A stretch of 64,000 nucleotides of DNA from Lineus longissimus (GCF_910592395.1 NC_088309.1:13892599-13956598), one strand, 5' to 3'; shown: positions 1 to 12,509, counted from the first letter of the stretch. Notes: generated by a model from the sequence alone, not told the origin. Numbers and translations are program-made.

Positions 1-2282
1 CTCTTTCGAAACTTCTGTTTGATCAGAAGCACCAGTCTGGGGAGAACTTGGTATGGCCTGTGATAAGGAAGTTTAAAGTGATCGTTTTGTGCAGTCCAAG
101 CATCACCCTCCATGCCAGGTACCACAGGACAAACTTGTTTTTATTTTGCCCTGTACAATTGTCACAGTGCATGTCGGCATGCTCCTCCCCTATGCCGAAA
201 CATTTGAAGAAGTAATGTAGGTAACTAATCACTGCCGATGAGCCTTTCGTTCCACTGGAAGCTTCATCAATGAGGTAGTTCACCTGCTGTGGAACACCCT
301 CACAGCAGATGCCAAATAAACCACATTTTCTCGGGGTCAAGAAATACACAGGCCCTGGCTGTAAATGGTCACTTGGTAGATGCACCTGCTGCGCGAAGTC
401 GAAGGAAAGTGCATGTGAATATCTCTTGAACAAGGCGGATTTGGTCCCAGGCGAATTTGGTCCTCGGGCATGTTGCCATGTATGGTATCTTTTGCAGCCG
501 CAACCATCTCACGATACACGGAGCGTTCGAGGTCAACGATCCGAAGATGCTCCTCCTGTTTCCTGAGCTTTGCTGTTTTTACGGCATCGGGGAGATTGGC
601 ACTGCGGTACACCTGATAATTGTTCTTTTGGCATACCCAGCACAGGTCAAGTCATTGGCTTTGCCTGGACGATGAATGGAAGTAGGGAATTCCAGAGTCT
701 GCGGAAAGTGGTGATTTTCACGGCACGATAACCTGAAAAAAATAAAAAGGTAATTTTAGTTCGAGATGTTGGTACATCATGATAACAAAGTAACTCTGAA
801 GGATTTTAAGATATTGAAGTGCAGCCATTGCATCATCAACATTTTCCACTGTGCTGTTTATTCATTATTAGTATAATTTGACATCAATGCCACAATCTCC
901 ATCGCTGATTCTGCTTATTCGATTTCAACATACCTGCATCATTCATTGTCGGAACACAGATGCCTTGGTGGTGCTAGAAGGCAGAAGCTTCATCTTGAAG
1001 TCCTTGTACCCAGGAATTCGACCCGGCAGGATTATGGCATGGTCCTCGGCGTAGTTGGAAATGAACTTCACAGTCCTCTGTATATCATCATGGGTCAGGA
1101 AACAGGCCATCTTTCTCTTCCCTCCACTCTTTTTCACCTTAGGAGTGAGGTCGTTCACCTTGTACCACTTACTGCAGTCAGTCAGACGATTCTGGGAAAT
1201 GCTGAAAATAAAAGTGTAAAATTAAATAATAAAAATAAATGTCACAAGTTTATATAGTGCTCCTCAGTTTGACTGTTAAAGCGCTAGCTCCCATAATGTT
1301 CACAAAAGAGAAATGTTTTCAGTGCCTTCTTGAAATTTAAAACTGAAGCAGACGGGCTGCTGCGTTCTGCACTCTCTGTAACGGTGCGAAACAATGTTGT
1401 AGATTTTATTTACCTTGATGATATAAAATTCATTTAGGCCCTATGCGTTAGAAAGCCCAGTAAGAAGAGTAGAATGATAACTTACAAGTGCACAAATTTA
1501 AAGGCATCTCGACAGATTCTAGTCCCTTCGACGGAGTATGATCCACTGGAAAGGCTGCGATCTTTCCTTGCTTTTTGCTTGAGGCCCTTAGTTTTTTCTG
1601 AACGATTGAGATTGGCACTGACTTTAGCAATGATCACGAGGTTCTTTTCATAATCAGTCATCTCTTGCATATTCAAACGCAAGCTATGCACAAGATTAGT
1701 GTCCAGTCTTCTCATACAGTGTCCCTTTCTGGATGCAGCACAGTCACAATTGAAATTCTCGATCTTCCGCATTTCGATTGCTTCATTCGGGTTGAACATC
1801 ATGTCAGCAGCGCGATCCATGGCAGCATCAGCATCATCATGCACGTAAGGTCCCTGTTCCTCAGTATCTGATTCATCAGAGTCATAACCAGCAGCAAGAG
1901 GGGCAGGCCCAGCACCATTTTCAACTCTGTGCGCAGCATGTACATCACCATGTACATCATCAAGTACATTCTCAGCATGTAAATAAACCTCCCCAACAAC
2001 ATTGTTATTATCATCGAAACTTTCACCTAAACCACCTGGGTCATCATTATCAAGAATGTCAAGAAGTGTAGAAGCCTCCTCAGTGTCACTTTCATCGTTT
2101 TCAGAGTCACCATCGCTACTTACAGCATCCTGGCCACCAAAGAAATCGCCTATGAGTTCTGCAAATTGTTCCTGACCAACTGCTCCAGCAAGATTCGCCG
2201 ATTCCAGCTCATTCAGTGCATTAGCAACACACTGAGCACTCCCACTGTGCCCTTTATCCATTCTACAAAATTTATCAGTCAC
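1..2282 (-). pseudogene. DUF7869-type transposase-like gene, three exons, 3' end outside window
   Basis: Exon 1 (2282 to 1486) encodes an acidic N-terminus followed by a Cys/His and basic stretch. Its donor GTAAGT begins at 1485. Exon 2 runs from 1201 to about 934 (acceptor TTTTCAG, donor GTATGT) and contains LPGRIPGYKDFK. Exon 3 starts at 732 and runs off the left edge. It carries a CWVCQKNN cysteine motif, then HCDNCTGQNKNKFV and GHTKFSPDWCF, the pattern I associate with DUF7869, an RNase H-like domain common in invertebrate repeat-derived genes. Exon 1 joins exon 2 in phase. The frame is broken at the end of exon 2 (stop at 943-945, just before the donor), near 655 (CCAATGACTTGACC) and near 400, so this copy is not functional. 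Activity of the family is inferred, not shown. The Asp and GQNKN spacing resembles the related gene at 43-45 kb. Confidence 0.75.
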
Positions 2283-2369
2283 TTACATCCACTAAATACC
2301 GAGTCAAATGCTCAAAAATGCGACGTTTCTTCCTAAAATAACCCTTGTTTACTCCTCAAATTATCAAAA

Positions 2370-2510
2370 CTGGGGGCTGCCATCTTCCCACAATGCACTG
2401 CTCAAGCTGTCTCGACCAATCAGCGATCGCCTTTCATAGGTTGGATAGCAACAAGCTGGTTTTGTTTACGCCTGCAGTGGTTCGCAAGCTTTGCTCTGAT
2501 TGGTTCAGGA
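2370..2510 (-). promoter_or_regulatory. CCAAT and YY1-type promoter motifs upstream of the DUF7869-type gene
   Basis: About 90 bp upstream of the first ATG, the minus strand reads AAGATGGCAGC (2386 to 2376), a YY1-type core. CCAATCA lies at about 2418 (plus) and an inverted CCAAT (GATTGG) at about 2498. The second DUF7869-type gene (start 43,284) has the same AAGATGGCAGC and CCAATCAGCG close to its ATG. Function is inferred from motif identity and position only. Confidence 0.4.
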
Positions 2511-3204
2511 TGACGTAAAATGGAATTCCAATGCCATATTTGGAAACTAGGGTGATTCCCGATTCTAGTGATACCAAATATGGCGCAATGCGATTTCTGG
2601 CTTGTCAGGGAGAAATCAGTAGAAAATGGCAATTTCTGAAGAAAACCTTAGCTAAAACAAAGACTTCTGCAAACATACCCCTCAAAAAACTTCATAATTA
2701 AGGTGATTACAATGTTTTTTTTCGCTATTTTGATCTTTGGGATCGTTGATGGTGTGTTTATGAACTCATTTTTGCAGAAACCTCAACTTCGTCAAAATCC
2801 ACATGTTACAATGTATTGGTGCTATATCTCATAATTAGCATATGCGCATTCCGACTCATTTTGCTAGCACGGGTCACATATTTGTTCTTCTGAAAATCAC
2901 ATGCTTCACGCTCTGTAATCATAATACATTCAATAAAAAAAGGCAGAAAAGAATTTAAAGCTTGTTTCTTTACAGATAATCGGCCTTTCCATGACTATCA
3001 AAGAAATCACCATATAGAAATTAAACTACCACAGCTGACCAAACAAAGGTAAACTATGTTAAAGAAATTTGATTTGCAAACTTCTAATATCTGTCACTGA
3101 TATCCTATTGTTCACTATACAAAGCTTTCTCATTTTCAAAAATTGCCCAGCAACCAACATATACATGTACTTACACTTTAACTCCTTTCTTTAGATATAT
3201 AATC
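2511..3204. other. AT-rich spacer, no gene seen
   Basis: There is no coding stretch with recognisable similarity and no clear repeat. It separates the minus-strand DUF7869-type gene from the plus-strand Helentron. The 5' end of the Helentron may lie here, but I cannot place a terminus. Confidence 0.5.
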
Positions 3205-4068
3205 ATGCCAAAACTGAAGAAAACATCAAATACTATGAAAGCACAACGTCATGCCATTTATATAGCTGAAAAGAGACAGGTCAGTTCATTCATTGCAAAT
3301 CATAACTATGACATGACTCATCCTTACAATATTTCATTCTCAACTTTATCTTTAAACACAAAAATGAGATGATGATATAGATGACAGCTTAAAGTCCTTT
3401 TTTTCCAACCATCCACTTCCTCAACTCCTCTTCCACCAATAGCACTGTCAACCATTTTTTCCAAGACAATTCACTATCATCCCTGACCTCGCACACACCT
3501 TCATCAAATCCATTGTACAATTTCTTTTTTCTTTCCAGAAGTACAAGAAAGTTGAATATTTTGTAGGCAACACTGATATCACTGATGATGTCATCATGGC
3601 AGCCATGAACATTATGCATCTTTATGCAAATCGCCTCAAATACGAAGGACATATCGGTTACTACTCTCCAGCAGAGTTGCACTTTCTATCTCAAAGTGAA
3701 GATTCAAACAAACGTCCACCACCAATACCAGCAAACAAGGACTCAATATTAATCCATCCTCTAAAAAACCATTGGAGTACATCATTCTACGTCTAAAAGA
3801 ATTTACATCTACGATTCTTTAATGTCCTCGGAACATTTGCAACAAACATTCCTCCAGTTATGCCTTGTCTACAACCAGATAAAAATGATAATGTGGAATA
3901 TGTTGATGTGACGCAACAATCAAGTGACCCTATTTGTGGCATCATGGCCATAGTCTTTGCATTCTCATGTCTACTTGGATTGAACCCACAAAAAATAACT
4001 TATGATACTGGAAATGCTCGCTCACACTTAAAACATTGTCTGCATTATCAGGTAGTTCTGTCTTTCCC
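3205..4068 (+). pseudogene. Helentron N-terminal region with Ulp1/C48-like cysteine protease
   Basis: A short first exon (ATG 3205 to 3279, donor GTCAGT) splices in phase to an exon at 3539 (acceptor CTTTCCAG). The reading then encodes HWSTS (about 3768), IYIYDSL (about 3812, in a shifted frame) and SDPICGIMAIVFAF (about 3928). His-Trp, an Asp after an aromatic stretch and Cys-Gly in this order are the catalytic arrangement of Ulp1/C48 peptidases, which occur in some animal Helentrons; others carry OTU proteases. Frame changes lie between His and Asp and before Cys, so the protease is broken. Assignment rests on motif order alone, because overall similarity cannot be measured here. Confidence 0.55.
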
Positions 4069-4389
4069 AACAATACAACCACCTATACAAGGCCTTCACA
4101 AATCACAAAGTTGTACTAGACAAAATGTTCTTCCTCCAGAAAAAAAACAAATGCACATGCCACACCAATCCACAACCACAGAAAGTGAGGTACACAGGCA
4201 AAACAAAAATGAACATGCCATAATCAGCAAAACAATCGGATCCAAAGAGAACACAATGCAAAATAAAAGTCAACTCAAAAGAAGACAAGAAGATTATGTC
4301 AAAGAGAAAGAAACACAATCAAGTACAAACAGTAAGAGGAAAACGACAGCTACCCCCAAATCAAGATCCATAGAGAACAAAAAAATACG

Positions 4390-5170
4390 AAATGCAAGTC
4401 CATCAAGAAAAAGAGAAAATTCGGACATCAAAGAAAGAAAAAATGAATCCGCCAGAAAAACCAAAGCAAAAAGGAGAGCTACCCCCGAATCAAGGTCCAT
4501 AGAAAACAAAATACGAAATGCAAGTCGGTCAAGGCGAAGAGAAAACTTGCTCATCAAAGAAAAAGAAAATGAGTCCGCCAGAAAAACCAAAGCGAAAAGG
4601 AGAGCTACCCCCGAATCAAGGTCCATAGAGGACAAAATGCGAAATGCAAGTCGATCAAAACGAAAGTAAAAATTCCCACATCAAAGAAATAGAAAATGAA
4701 TTCGCCAGAAAAACCTAAGCGAAAAGGAGAGGTACCCCCGAATCAAGGTCCATAGAGAACAAAATACGAAATACAAGTCGATCAAGAAGAAGACAAAATT
4801 TGGACATCAAAGAAAAAGAAAATGAATCTGCCAGAAAAACCAAAGCGAAAAGAAGAGCTAGCCCCACATCGAGGTCCATAGAGAACAAAATACGAAATAC
4901 AAGTCGATCAAGAAGAAGACAAAATTTGGACATCAAAGAAAAAGAAAATGAATCTGCCAGAAAAACCAAAGCGAAAAGAAGAGCCAGCCCCACATCGAGG
5001 TCCATAGAGAACAAAATACGAAGTGCAAGTCGATAAAGAAGAAGACAAAATTTGGACATCAAAGAAAAAGAAAATCAATCTGCCAAAAAACCAAAGCCAA
5101 AAGAAGAGCTAGCCCAGAATCAAGGACAATAGAGAACAAAAAACGAAATGCAAGTCAATTTAAAAGGAGA
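4390..5170 (+). repeat. 126-bp in-frame tandem repeat encoding 42-residue basic units
   Basis: About six copies are seen. The marker TGGACATCAAAG recurs at 4801, 4927 and 5053, exactly 126 bp apart, and 126 is a multiple of three. Each unit encodes a Lys/Arg/Ser-rich segment with ENESARKTKAKRR, SRSIENKIRN and SRSRRR. The unit lies inside the Helentron protein, between the protease-like and DUF6570-like regions. The repeats are in frame except for breaks near 4,669 and 5,036. The composition suggests a nucleic-acid-binding or nuclear localisation segment. Confidence 0.85.
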
Positions 5171-5268
5171 CTCACATTTTTTATATACGAAACAATGAAA
5201 ATGAACGCAGAAAACATAATCGTGCTAAATACTCTGACCCTAACAAACAAAAACGTCATCAGCGTCGA

Positions 5269-6631
5269 ATGCAGGCAAGAAAAAATCAAACTCTAGAAAG
5301 CAGAATCAAGGTTTTTAAAGACTTACTGAAACGAGGAGATGATTTCGTTTGCACCAGTTGCCATCAAACATTTTATCAACACAGTGTCTATGTGCTGAAT
5401 AAGGAATATTTTCACAAGAAAGAAGTACCACGAGATTTACTAAATCCGACTGATGTCATATCTGTGTTGCCACGCAGGTTTGACAATTCTGCAACAGTCC
5501 ACTTAAAGTTCAAACGTCGTTTAGCATACAAGTCGACCATCATTCATGAAACAATTCGACCTAAAATAGTCTATGATCTCACGAAACACTTCGTAGAAAA
5601 CAGTGAACTTTACAAACAAGAAGGCATTTCTCTTGATGAAACATACTCATCAAATGTAAATGAGGTCAATTTCATAGACGAAAATGATACTACATGTGAA
5701 GTGTCCTCAAATCCACCATCAGCAAGAGTAGACGATACCTCCAACGATGGTCCATCACATGTAACATCAGACATGCAGAAAACAGCCACCAGTAAACGCA
5801 CCAACATGCCTCTGCCAATTAATACAAATGACAACTCGCCATCCATTGAATCAGACAAAACTCTCCAACACTCTGAACAATCACAACTTGGTCATACTGA
5901 ATCTATTGATTCTCAACAATCAACCACAGATAATGATACATCCGACAGCGATAGTGACACTGATGACAACAATAATAAACCATGGTCCGAACAAACAGAC
6001 GAAGAAAGATTTTCCAGTGGAAATAAGGACACTACTTCAAAATATCGATTTTTCGGATGACGGACGCCATGCATTACAAATTGCTTCTGGAGAAAAAAAT
6101 CACCCAGTGAGCCTTTACCTTGATTCATACGCAGAAGAAAAATCATTTCCAATTTTATTTGCTGGAATTAAACGTTCAGATGATAAAGAAAGACATGTAC
6201 CCGTAAAATACAGTACCATCTGCAAAGTTGAACTGAGAAATGTGGATAGAAGATTTGCCCAGTCTGTACCGAACATCTTTTTCAAGCTAAAAAAACTACA
6301 AACTCTCCAAGTTCGAGATGCAGCATCAACTGTCCTCAGAAAAACAGACCGAAACACACTCACAGCTGGCCAGATAAAGACTGCAAATGACATTCAGAGC
6401 ATTTTAGATCATGATGAAGGTTACACTCTCTTAAAAACAGTGCGCTCTTCACCTCCATACTATCAAGCCAAGCAGAAAGAACTCTTTGCAATGTTACGCC
6501 AGCTAGGTCTCCCAACCTTCTTTGCAACATTCTCAGCAGCTGAAACCAAATGGACTGATCTACTTCAGTTACTGGCTCGTAAAACCAACAACCAAGAAGT
6601 CTCACTTCAAAATATAAACGAAATGAATTAG
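5269..6631 (+). pseudogene. Helentron DUF6570-like and Helitron-like N-terminal domains
   Basis: 5269-6060 begins with a Cys-containing motif (FVCTSCHQTFYQ) typical of the region before the Rep domain of animal Helitrons, followed by an acidic linker. After a frameshift near 6,040 the reading continues to 6,631 with SGEKNHPVSLYLD and YYQAKQKELFAMLRQLG, then GLPTFFATFSAAETKW, which match the Helitron-like N-terminal domain. An in-frame TAG at 6,629-6,631 separates it from the Rep domain. The codon after the stop continues the same frame, so this is a single nonsense change. Confidence 0.7.
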
Positions 6632-8995
6632 ATGCAACGCTGTCACCTAATACAGAAAGATCCAACAACCTGTGCCAGGCATTTCCACTACAGGACACAG
6701 CTGTTTCTCAACAACGTACTGAAGACTCCTGTTTCACCCATTGGCCATGTTGAAGATTACTACATTCGAGTGGAGTATCAGCAGCTTGGGTCACCCCACT
6801 TGCATTGCCTATTTTGGATCGGAGGAGCACCAGTTTTCAACTGTGCCTCTGAAGAAGATATCATCAAATTCATAGATTCCTACATTTCCTGCTCATCTGA
6901 TGTTGCTGAAGAGTTCATACAGTTTATAAAACTCCAGATGCACGGGCACACCCCAACATGCAAACGAAAAGGAAAACGGCTTTGTCGCTTTGGATTTCCA
7001 ATCCCCCCCATGCCAAAAACTGTCATCCTTGATCCTCTGGATTCAGACATGCCAAAAAAAGACCTCAAACAGGCCAAGGAGAATTATCACCGCATCAAAA
7101 CCATACTCAACTCACTACCTGATGATGAGGACTGTACATTTGAAGAATTTCTCTCTAAGTGCAATCTTGATTATGAACAATACATAATCGCCATTCGCTC
7201 ATCTCTCAAAAGGAAACAAGTCTTCCTGAAACGTCGTGTAAAAGACAGGCGAGTCAATGCCTACAACATAGGTCTGTTGACAATATGGCAAGCAAACACT
7301 GATCTACAGTTTGTGTTGGATCCATATGCTGTCTGCATCTACATTGCTAGTTACATAATGAAATCTCAAAGAGGCATGAGTCAACTACTCCAACAAGCTG
7401 CCAAAGAGGCAAAACATGGGAATCTGTCCATCCGTGACAAACTCAGGAACATATCAAACAAGTTCCTGAATCACTGTGAAGTCTCTGCACAAGAAGCAAT
7501 CTACCTCCTTCTTCAACTCCCACTGACGCAGAGTTCAAGAGATGTCATTTTTATCAACACGTCACCTCCTGATAGAAGAACTCGAATCTTGAAACCCATG
7601 AGTCAGATTCAAAATCTACCAGACAGTTCCACTGACATCACTTATGCTGGGCTCCTCGAGAGATATAGTGACCGTCCACCAAGTTTGGAAGACCTCACCC
7701 TTGCCGACTTCACTGCCTACTTTGATAAGCAACGAAAAACAACTCGTACAACAAAGGAAGTCGAAGAATCCATTGATGTCACTGATAATAACATTGAAAC
7801 CATTTCAGCAGGAACAAAGATCCCTCTCTCAAATGGAGACACCCTTGTTAAAAGAACCTTCCCCAAAGTCCTACGATATGTTCGCTATAATGTCAACACC
7901 GACACTGAGTTACACTTCAGGGAACTTCTCATGCTCTTTCTGCCATGGAGGAATGAGGCCTCACTTATGGGAGACTTCAGTTCCTATGAAGCCAGAGTGA
8001 AAGAAAACATTCATTCCATTATGAAAATCAGGAAGCGGTATGAGATCAATGCAGAACATTTATATGAAGAAGCCATGCTACAAGTGAATGAAGAATTGGT
8101 GATGGAAAGCCTCAATGAAATAGCACCTAGTACACGACATGATGAAGAAGAGCCAGATGAACAACAGACTCTCCCAACAGTGCTTCATCCACCAAATGAA
8201 AACTTGTCCACCTTCAGTGAATGGTCAGATGGATCTCAACTGAGTTCTAACATTGTGATTCAAAATCGCCTCTCAGACGTAGAGTACCTGAACTTACTAA
8301 GAGCACTAAATCCAGAACAAAAGGATTTCCTGCACCACATACTAAACTGTACAAAGGTTTCTCCACAACCTTTTTACATCTTCTTGTCAGGTGGAGCTGG
8401 AGTTGGTAAAAGCCACCTGTTGAAGGCAACCTACCAAGCACTCAGTCGCTACTTTGACACTCTTCCTGGTGAAAACCCTGATGAAAAGAAAGTTTTCATT
8501 GCAGCACCAACTGGGAAAGCAGCTTTCCAAGTTAATGGCTCAACACTTCATTCTCTACTACATATCCCTGCAAACCATGGACTTGAGTCATGCAACACCT
8601 TAGATCAGAGTACTCACAACAGTCTACGGTGCTTATTCACTAAACTTCAGGTACTAATAATTGACGAAATTTCGATGGTCGGAAGAATGATGTTCAATCT
8701 GATCGACTGCCGCCTACGTCAAATCTTTGGAAGTCAACAACCATTTGCAGGAATAAGCCTTCTGTTAGTTGGTGATCTGTATCAACTACAGCCCGTCCTA
8801 GATCAGTGGATATTTCTACAAACCAACAAACTCTATGGGCAGCTGCAAACAAATCACTGGCAAAACCTCATCCAGCTCTGCGAACTTAAAACAATCATGC
8901 AACAAAAAGAAGATGCTGACTATGCACAAACTAAAATCGTCTTTGAGAAAATCTCCATACAAAGAGTGATTTGTCACTTATCTCAAAAAGAATAG
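6632..8995 (+). pseudogene. Helentron Rep (HUH) and PIF1-type helicase
   Basis: About 787 codons are open in one frame. Near the N-terminus, GSPHLHCLFWI carries the HUH metal-binding His-x-His. DPYAVCIYIASYIMK (about residues 230-245) carries the catalytic tyrosine and lysine motif of Helitron Rep proteins. The helicase part has Walker A SGGAGVGKSHLL (about residue 585), Walker B LIIDEISMVG (about residue 675) and GDLYQLQPV (about residue 710). The protein would nick and unwind DNA during rolling-circle transposition. The frame is lost near 8,960 and the C-terminal helicase motifs are absent, so it is inactive as it stands. Both Rep motifs survive intact. Confidence 0.8.
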
Positions 8996-9549
8996 TCACC
9001 TCAGAACAAAAACACATCCATGAGGTCATTCACCTTTACAGTTCTAATGCCCTTGTTGATCAACACAACAACTTGGCTCTTTCTCGTATCACTGAAACAT
9101 TTTCAACAGAATCTCAAGCTGTGGACTACACAATCGGTGATGTGTCACAAAAGGTCAATGAGAAAATCATTGATATTGCCAAGGAATATCCACCACAAAA
9201 AACTCAGAATCTCCAGACAAATCTACCTCTCAAAGTTTCAGCAAAGTACATGATCATACAGAATGTTGATACTGAAGACGGTTTGACCAACGGTGCCACA
9301 TGTGCACTTGAGTACATAACCACAAATCAGGATAAACCTCAAATTGTGTGGCTCACTTTCCCTGACCCAAACATGGGTAAAGCTGCCAGGCAAGAAAATC
9401 AACATTTGTATGCTTCAGATACTAACATCAATCGAAGCTGGACTCCAATATTTCAAGTCACTCAACAGTTTCAAGTTGCCACCCTCCTGGCAGTCTTACC
9501 AAAGTCAAGGAAACAATGGCAAACATTCCACACTCAACATCCAATATGA
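8971..9549 (+). pseudogene. Helentron helicase continuation, C-terminally truncated
   Basis: After a frameshift the helicase continues with HEVIHLYSSNALVDQHN and NVDTEDGLTNGATCALEYI, which match the region between helicase motifs III and V of PIF1-like proteins. The usual final motifs (a His-Lys-x-Gln-Gly segment and the Ala-Leu-Ser-Arg segment, both present in the second Helentron at 61 kb) are missing. The reading runs into EEP sequence in another frame, so an internal deletion is likely. Confidence 0.65.
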
Positions 9550-9770
9550 CACTATTAGGAGACTTCAACATAGACCACTTAAAAAATACTAATATAAAGC
9601 CTCTTCAACAGTACCTACATACAAACTTCAATGCAAAATCCACAGGCTTGCAAGAAACAACTGATCACCACTCTGGACTAGATCATATTTATACTTCAAT
9701 AAAAGAATTTCAGTCAGGAGTCCTGGAAACATATTGGAGTGACCACAAAATGGTATGGCTACAAATCTAA
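9516..9770 (+). pseudogene. EEP endonuclease C-terminal fragment
   Basis: This 84-codon stretch has LLGDFNID, then DHHSGLDHIYTS, then YWSDHKMVW. GDFN and SDH are two signature catalytic motifs of exonuclease-endonuclease-phosphatase (APE-like) domains, and both are intact. The N-terminal half of the domain is absent. The stop after LQI is the natural C-terminus: two other remnants in this window (about 48,200 and 59,160) also end shortly after the same motif. Confidence 0.7.
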
Positions 9771-10481
9771 ACTGTTACTAATGCCAACCACGTACATGTA
9801 CACTACATACTTGACTTAGAATAGCAAATGTTTATTCCTCATGTCCATGCAGTGACCAGATTATTACTCATCTGGCAAATAACGAACTGACTAATACAAG
9901 GACTAACAGTCGTTCATTCACGGGATGCCACCTCCAAGCACTAATCACCACTGTTTCCATAAACATAAAGATGTCCACCCCCTCGGATTTATACTGAAAT
10001 CTTCACTGGCTGAAATCAGCATCAAGGTACAACAATTCATCACTAGTTAGTTCAGGTATATACTAGTACTCTCAAGAGAGTCTTGCTACTTATTCAGCCA
10101 TACATATGCAATGGAGACTACAGCCATCTTCATCATGCACCATTTACTTACAGTAAGGTACTTGCTGTTACACTTCAGTTCAGTTCATTCTCAATGTTTT
10201 CAGACTCGGTGAATAATTGAGAAATGACACACATTCTAATATACTAGTACACAAAATGCATCAATGATTAAATACAGATGCTTGTAGTCTTCATCACATA
10301 TCTATGCCTGTATAACTTCAGTTATGCTAACTCCATGAAGGTACTGTAATTTCTAAATAAAAACTTCTCATATACAACTTTGAAATTAACTTCTTCTTCT
10401 TGACTGCATCAAAATCATTCCCACAACCATTTTCAACCTGAACACTTCTTACTTCATATTGCACATCTTTTCAACTCTCCC
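9771..10481. other. Spacer between Helentron and BEL/Pao element
   Basis: No gene or repeat array is recognised. The last five bases, CTCCC (10,477-10,481), are the left copy of the BEL/Pao target-site duplication. Confidence 0.5.
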
Positions 10482-10965
10482 TGTGCGTGACAGCACAATA
10501 GAATTTGAAATAAGTGAAGGAAAGACAGGTGTCTTACAAAATATATATTAAATCCACATATGGATGACAGTGCAAATGCACGGGGTGTGCACAGAGAGAT
10601 TGAATGCACTATGCACATGTATGTATTTGGGAAGGGGTTGGCAATGTTGCTATAAATATACCTTTTTGGAAAGTGAAACCTTTTATATTACAATGAAAAT
10701 GGAGCAGGGGATTTAGGGTTTAAAATGTAGCTATTTGTTATTTTGTACACAAAATGGTTTCACTTATAATTTAGATTATTATTGTAGAATTTGGTGAAAT
10801 AGAAAAATTATGTCTTGGAAAGATGGTGCCCAGATTGCATCTGCTCATGCCCAGTGACATGTGCAGAAGCAACTTCCTGGAGGTGTTGTGGCCAAAGCAC
10901 TAGATGGCAGGACCAAACTTGTGGAGAGTTTTGAGGAGGGAAATATGAATTTTGAGTCAGCAACA
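10482..10965 (-). repeat. 3' LTR of the BEL/Pao element
   Basis: It is a near-identical direct copy of 18,347-18,829. In minus-strand orientation it follows a purine-rich tract (AGGGGGGTGGCGA, 10,966-10,978), the expected polypurine tract that primes plus-strand DNA synthesis. Confidence 0.92.
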
Positions 10966-12509
10966 TCGCCACCCCCCTGACAGAGTCAAAACATATGTAC
11001 AACAACATTCCATAACTAGTGGAACGTTTCGAAACGGACGTGTGACGAAATTTAAACGTGACGTCTTGGCGGGTGCCACGCAGCGAATCAATATGCGCAC
11101 CAAAGCAAATCAAGCATTTGCAGCTTGGCAGTTTAGCTTGAACTGAACTAGCACTGACAATATCTAAGACTGACTTCCAAATCCTCCTCAAATCAGCAGT
11201 GGATGACAAGACTGGTATGTGACACCGAAAGCAAATATTGTACACAATATGTGTAGCTAGAGCAATTTTGGAGTCATACAATGCTGATGTAAAGAAGACG
11301 GAATCAACCAAAGACATTTAGAATGTCTGTCCTTGGAAAAGGCGATAGACACATGATGAATATCCCAACTTGAATAAGTGATAAGGAATATTCCAATGCC
11401 AAGATAATAGAATGTCCATCCTTGAAAAGGCGAATTTAGACAATTCAAATTTCAGACCTCCGACATTATCAGCCAATGACGTAAGAAGGAGCGATAGAGT
11501 CCAAACCGATCACTTGAAACTGACCAGCACTGACAATCCGAAGTCTGAACATCACAGAATCCATAGAGGACAATAGATGTATTTTAAACTAATTTTAGGT
11601 GGAATAAGTTGCTAGCAACAAGTAGTAATAATTACTTTTTTACCGGTAAATTAAACGAAAAGTGTCCATCTTAGGAAAGATTGTTAGTTCAGACATCAGA
11701 AATCAGTGCATAGTAATTTCAGACCATGAAAAGGCTTCAAACTTGGCATTGTTCAGTCAGTACTTTGCAGTGCATTGTCTTTGCAGTGCATTGTCTTTCA
11801 CACAAATTTCTGGTCCGGAATCGACACCAGCGAATCATAAACACAGGCAGAAAAACAGAAATGGCAACAGCTGAGACAAACAGTGCAATATTAGTATAGG
11901 TAGACACATTTTGTACCCATTAACAGGCACAACTTGAAAAGAAAAGAATGGCGGAATGAGCAAGCCTATGAGATTTGACAATCGGCACCTGAATACGAAT
12001 GAGTAAGGAACACACTGTCCCTTGAGTTGATTTTTGGTGGCAGCGCTATAGCATACCCCACAGAACAGGCCAACAATTGTCAAATCTAACACATGAAGGC
12101 CAAAGCCATTGAATTTAGCAAGTAGAGATTAACCCTGTGTGTCTCAGTACCATAACTGCAAACTGCAAGACAAACCACAGATCTCGGCGCAACACATCCT
12201 CGAAACGTCTCGAATCCAAAGATTAGAATATGGTCCAGAATAGGAATTGAAACTGTTGTGTAGAGGTTACTAGCACTTCATACACAACTGTTTCAATTCG
12301 TTCACAGAATCAGCCATCTAGAGCAGTGTGTCACTGAGAAAGAGGAATTTTACTTGGGATATCCAAGCAAATAATATATATATATCCATTAACAAATGGA
12401 TACAGAAATTTAAGTAAATACCCAAATTATATATTTTGAATTAAACAGATTTCTCAGTGGCATCCAACTCTAGACAACTAATTTTATCTCACAGATCCTG
12501 ACAAAGTAC
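10966..12509 (-). other. 3' untranslated part of the BEL/Pao element
   Basis: About 1.5 kb lies between the pol stop and the 3' LTR. It includes the polypurine tract next to the LTR. Open readings here are short and show no envelope-like signal peptide or membrane segment. A short duplicated motif (GAATGTC, then TCCTTG, then AAAAGGCGA) occurs near 11,322 and 11,411. Confidence 0.6.

Larger units (their letters stand above)
3205..9770 (+). mobile_element. Helentron-type rolling-circle transposon, decayed
   Basis: The domain order on the plus strand is cysteine-protease-like, basic repeat domain, DUF6570-like region, Helitron-like N-terminal domain, HUH Rep, PIF1-type helicase, EEP endonuclease C-terminus. 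A Rep-helicase with an added EEP nuclease and protease is the hallmark of Helentrons. The coding frame is interrupted by at least six frameshifts or stops (near 3,795, 4,669, 5,036, 6,040, 6,629-6,631 and 8,960), and the helicase is fused by deletion to the last part of the EEP domain near 9,520. I could not place the termini; the coordinates cover coding remnants only. Confidence 0.8.

Noticed and set aside
4103-5062. Leu/Phe-rich minus-strand readings that resemble membrane proteins
   Set aside because: They are antisense to the Lys/Arg-rich 42-residue repeats of the Helentron and result from that composition.
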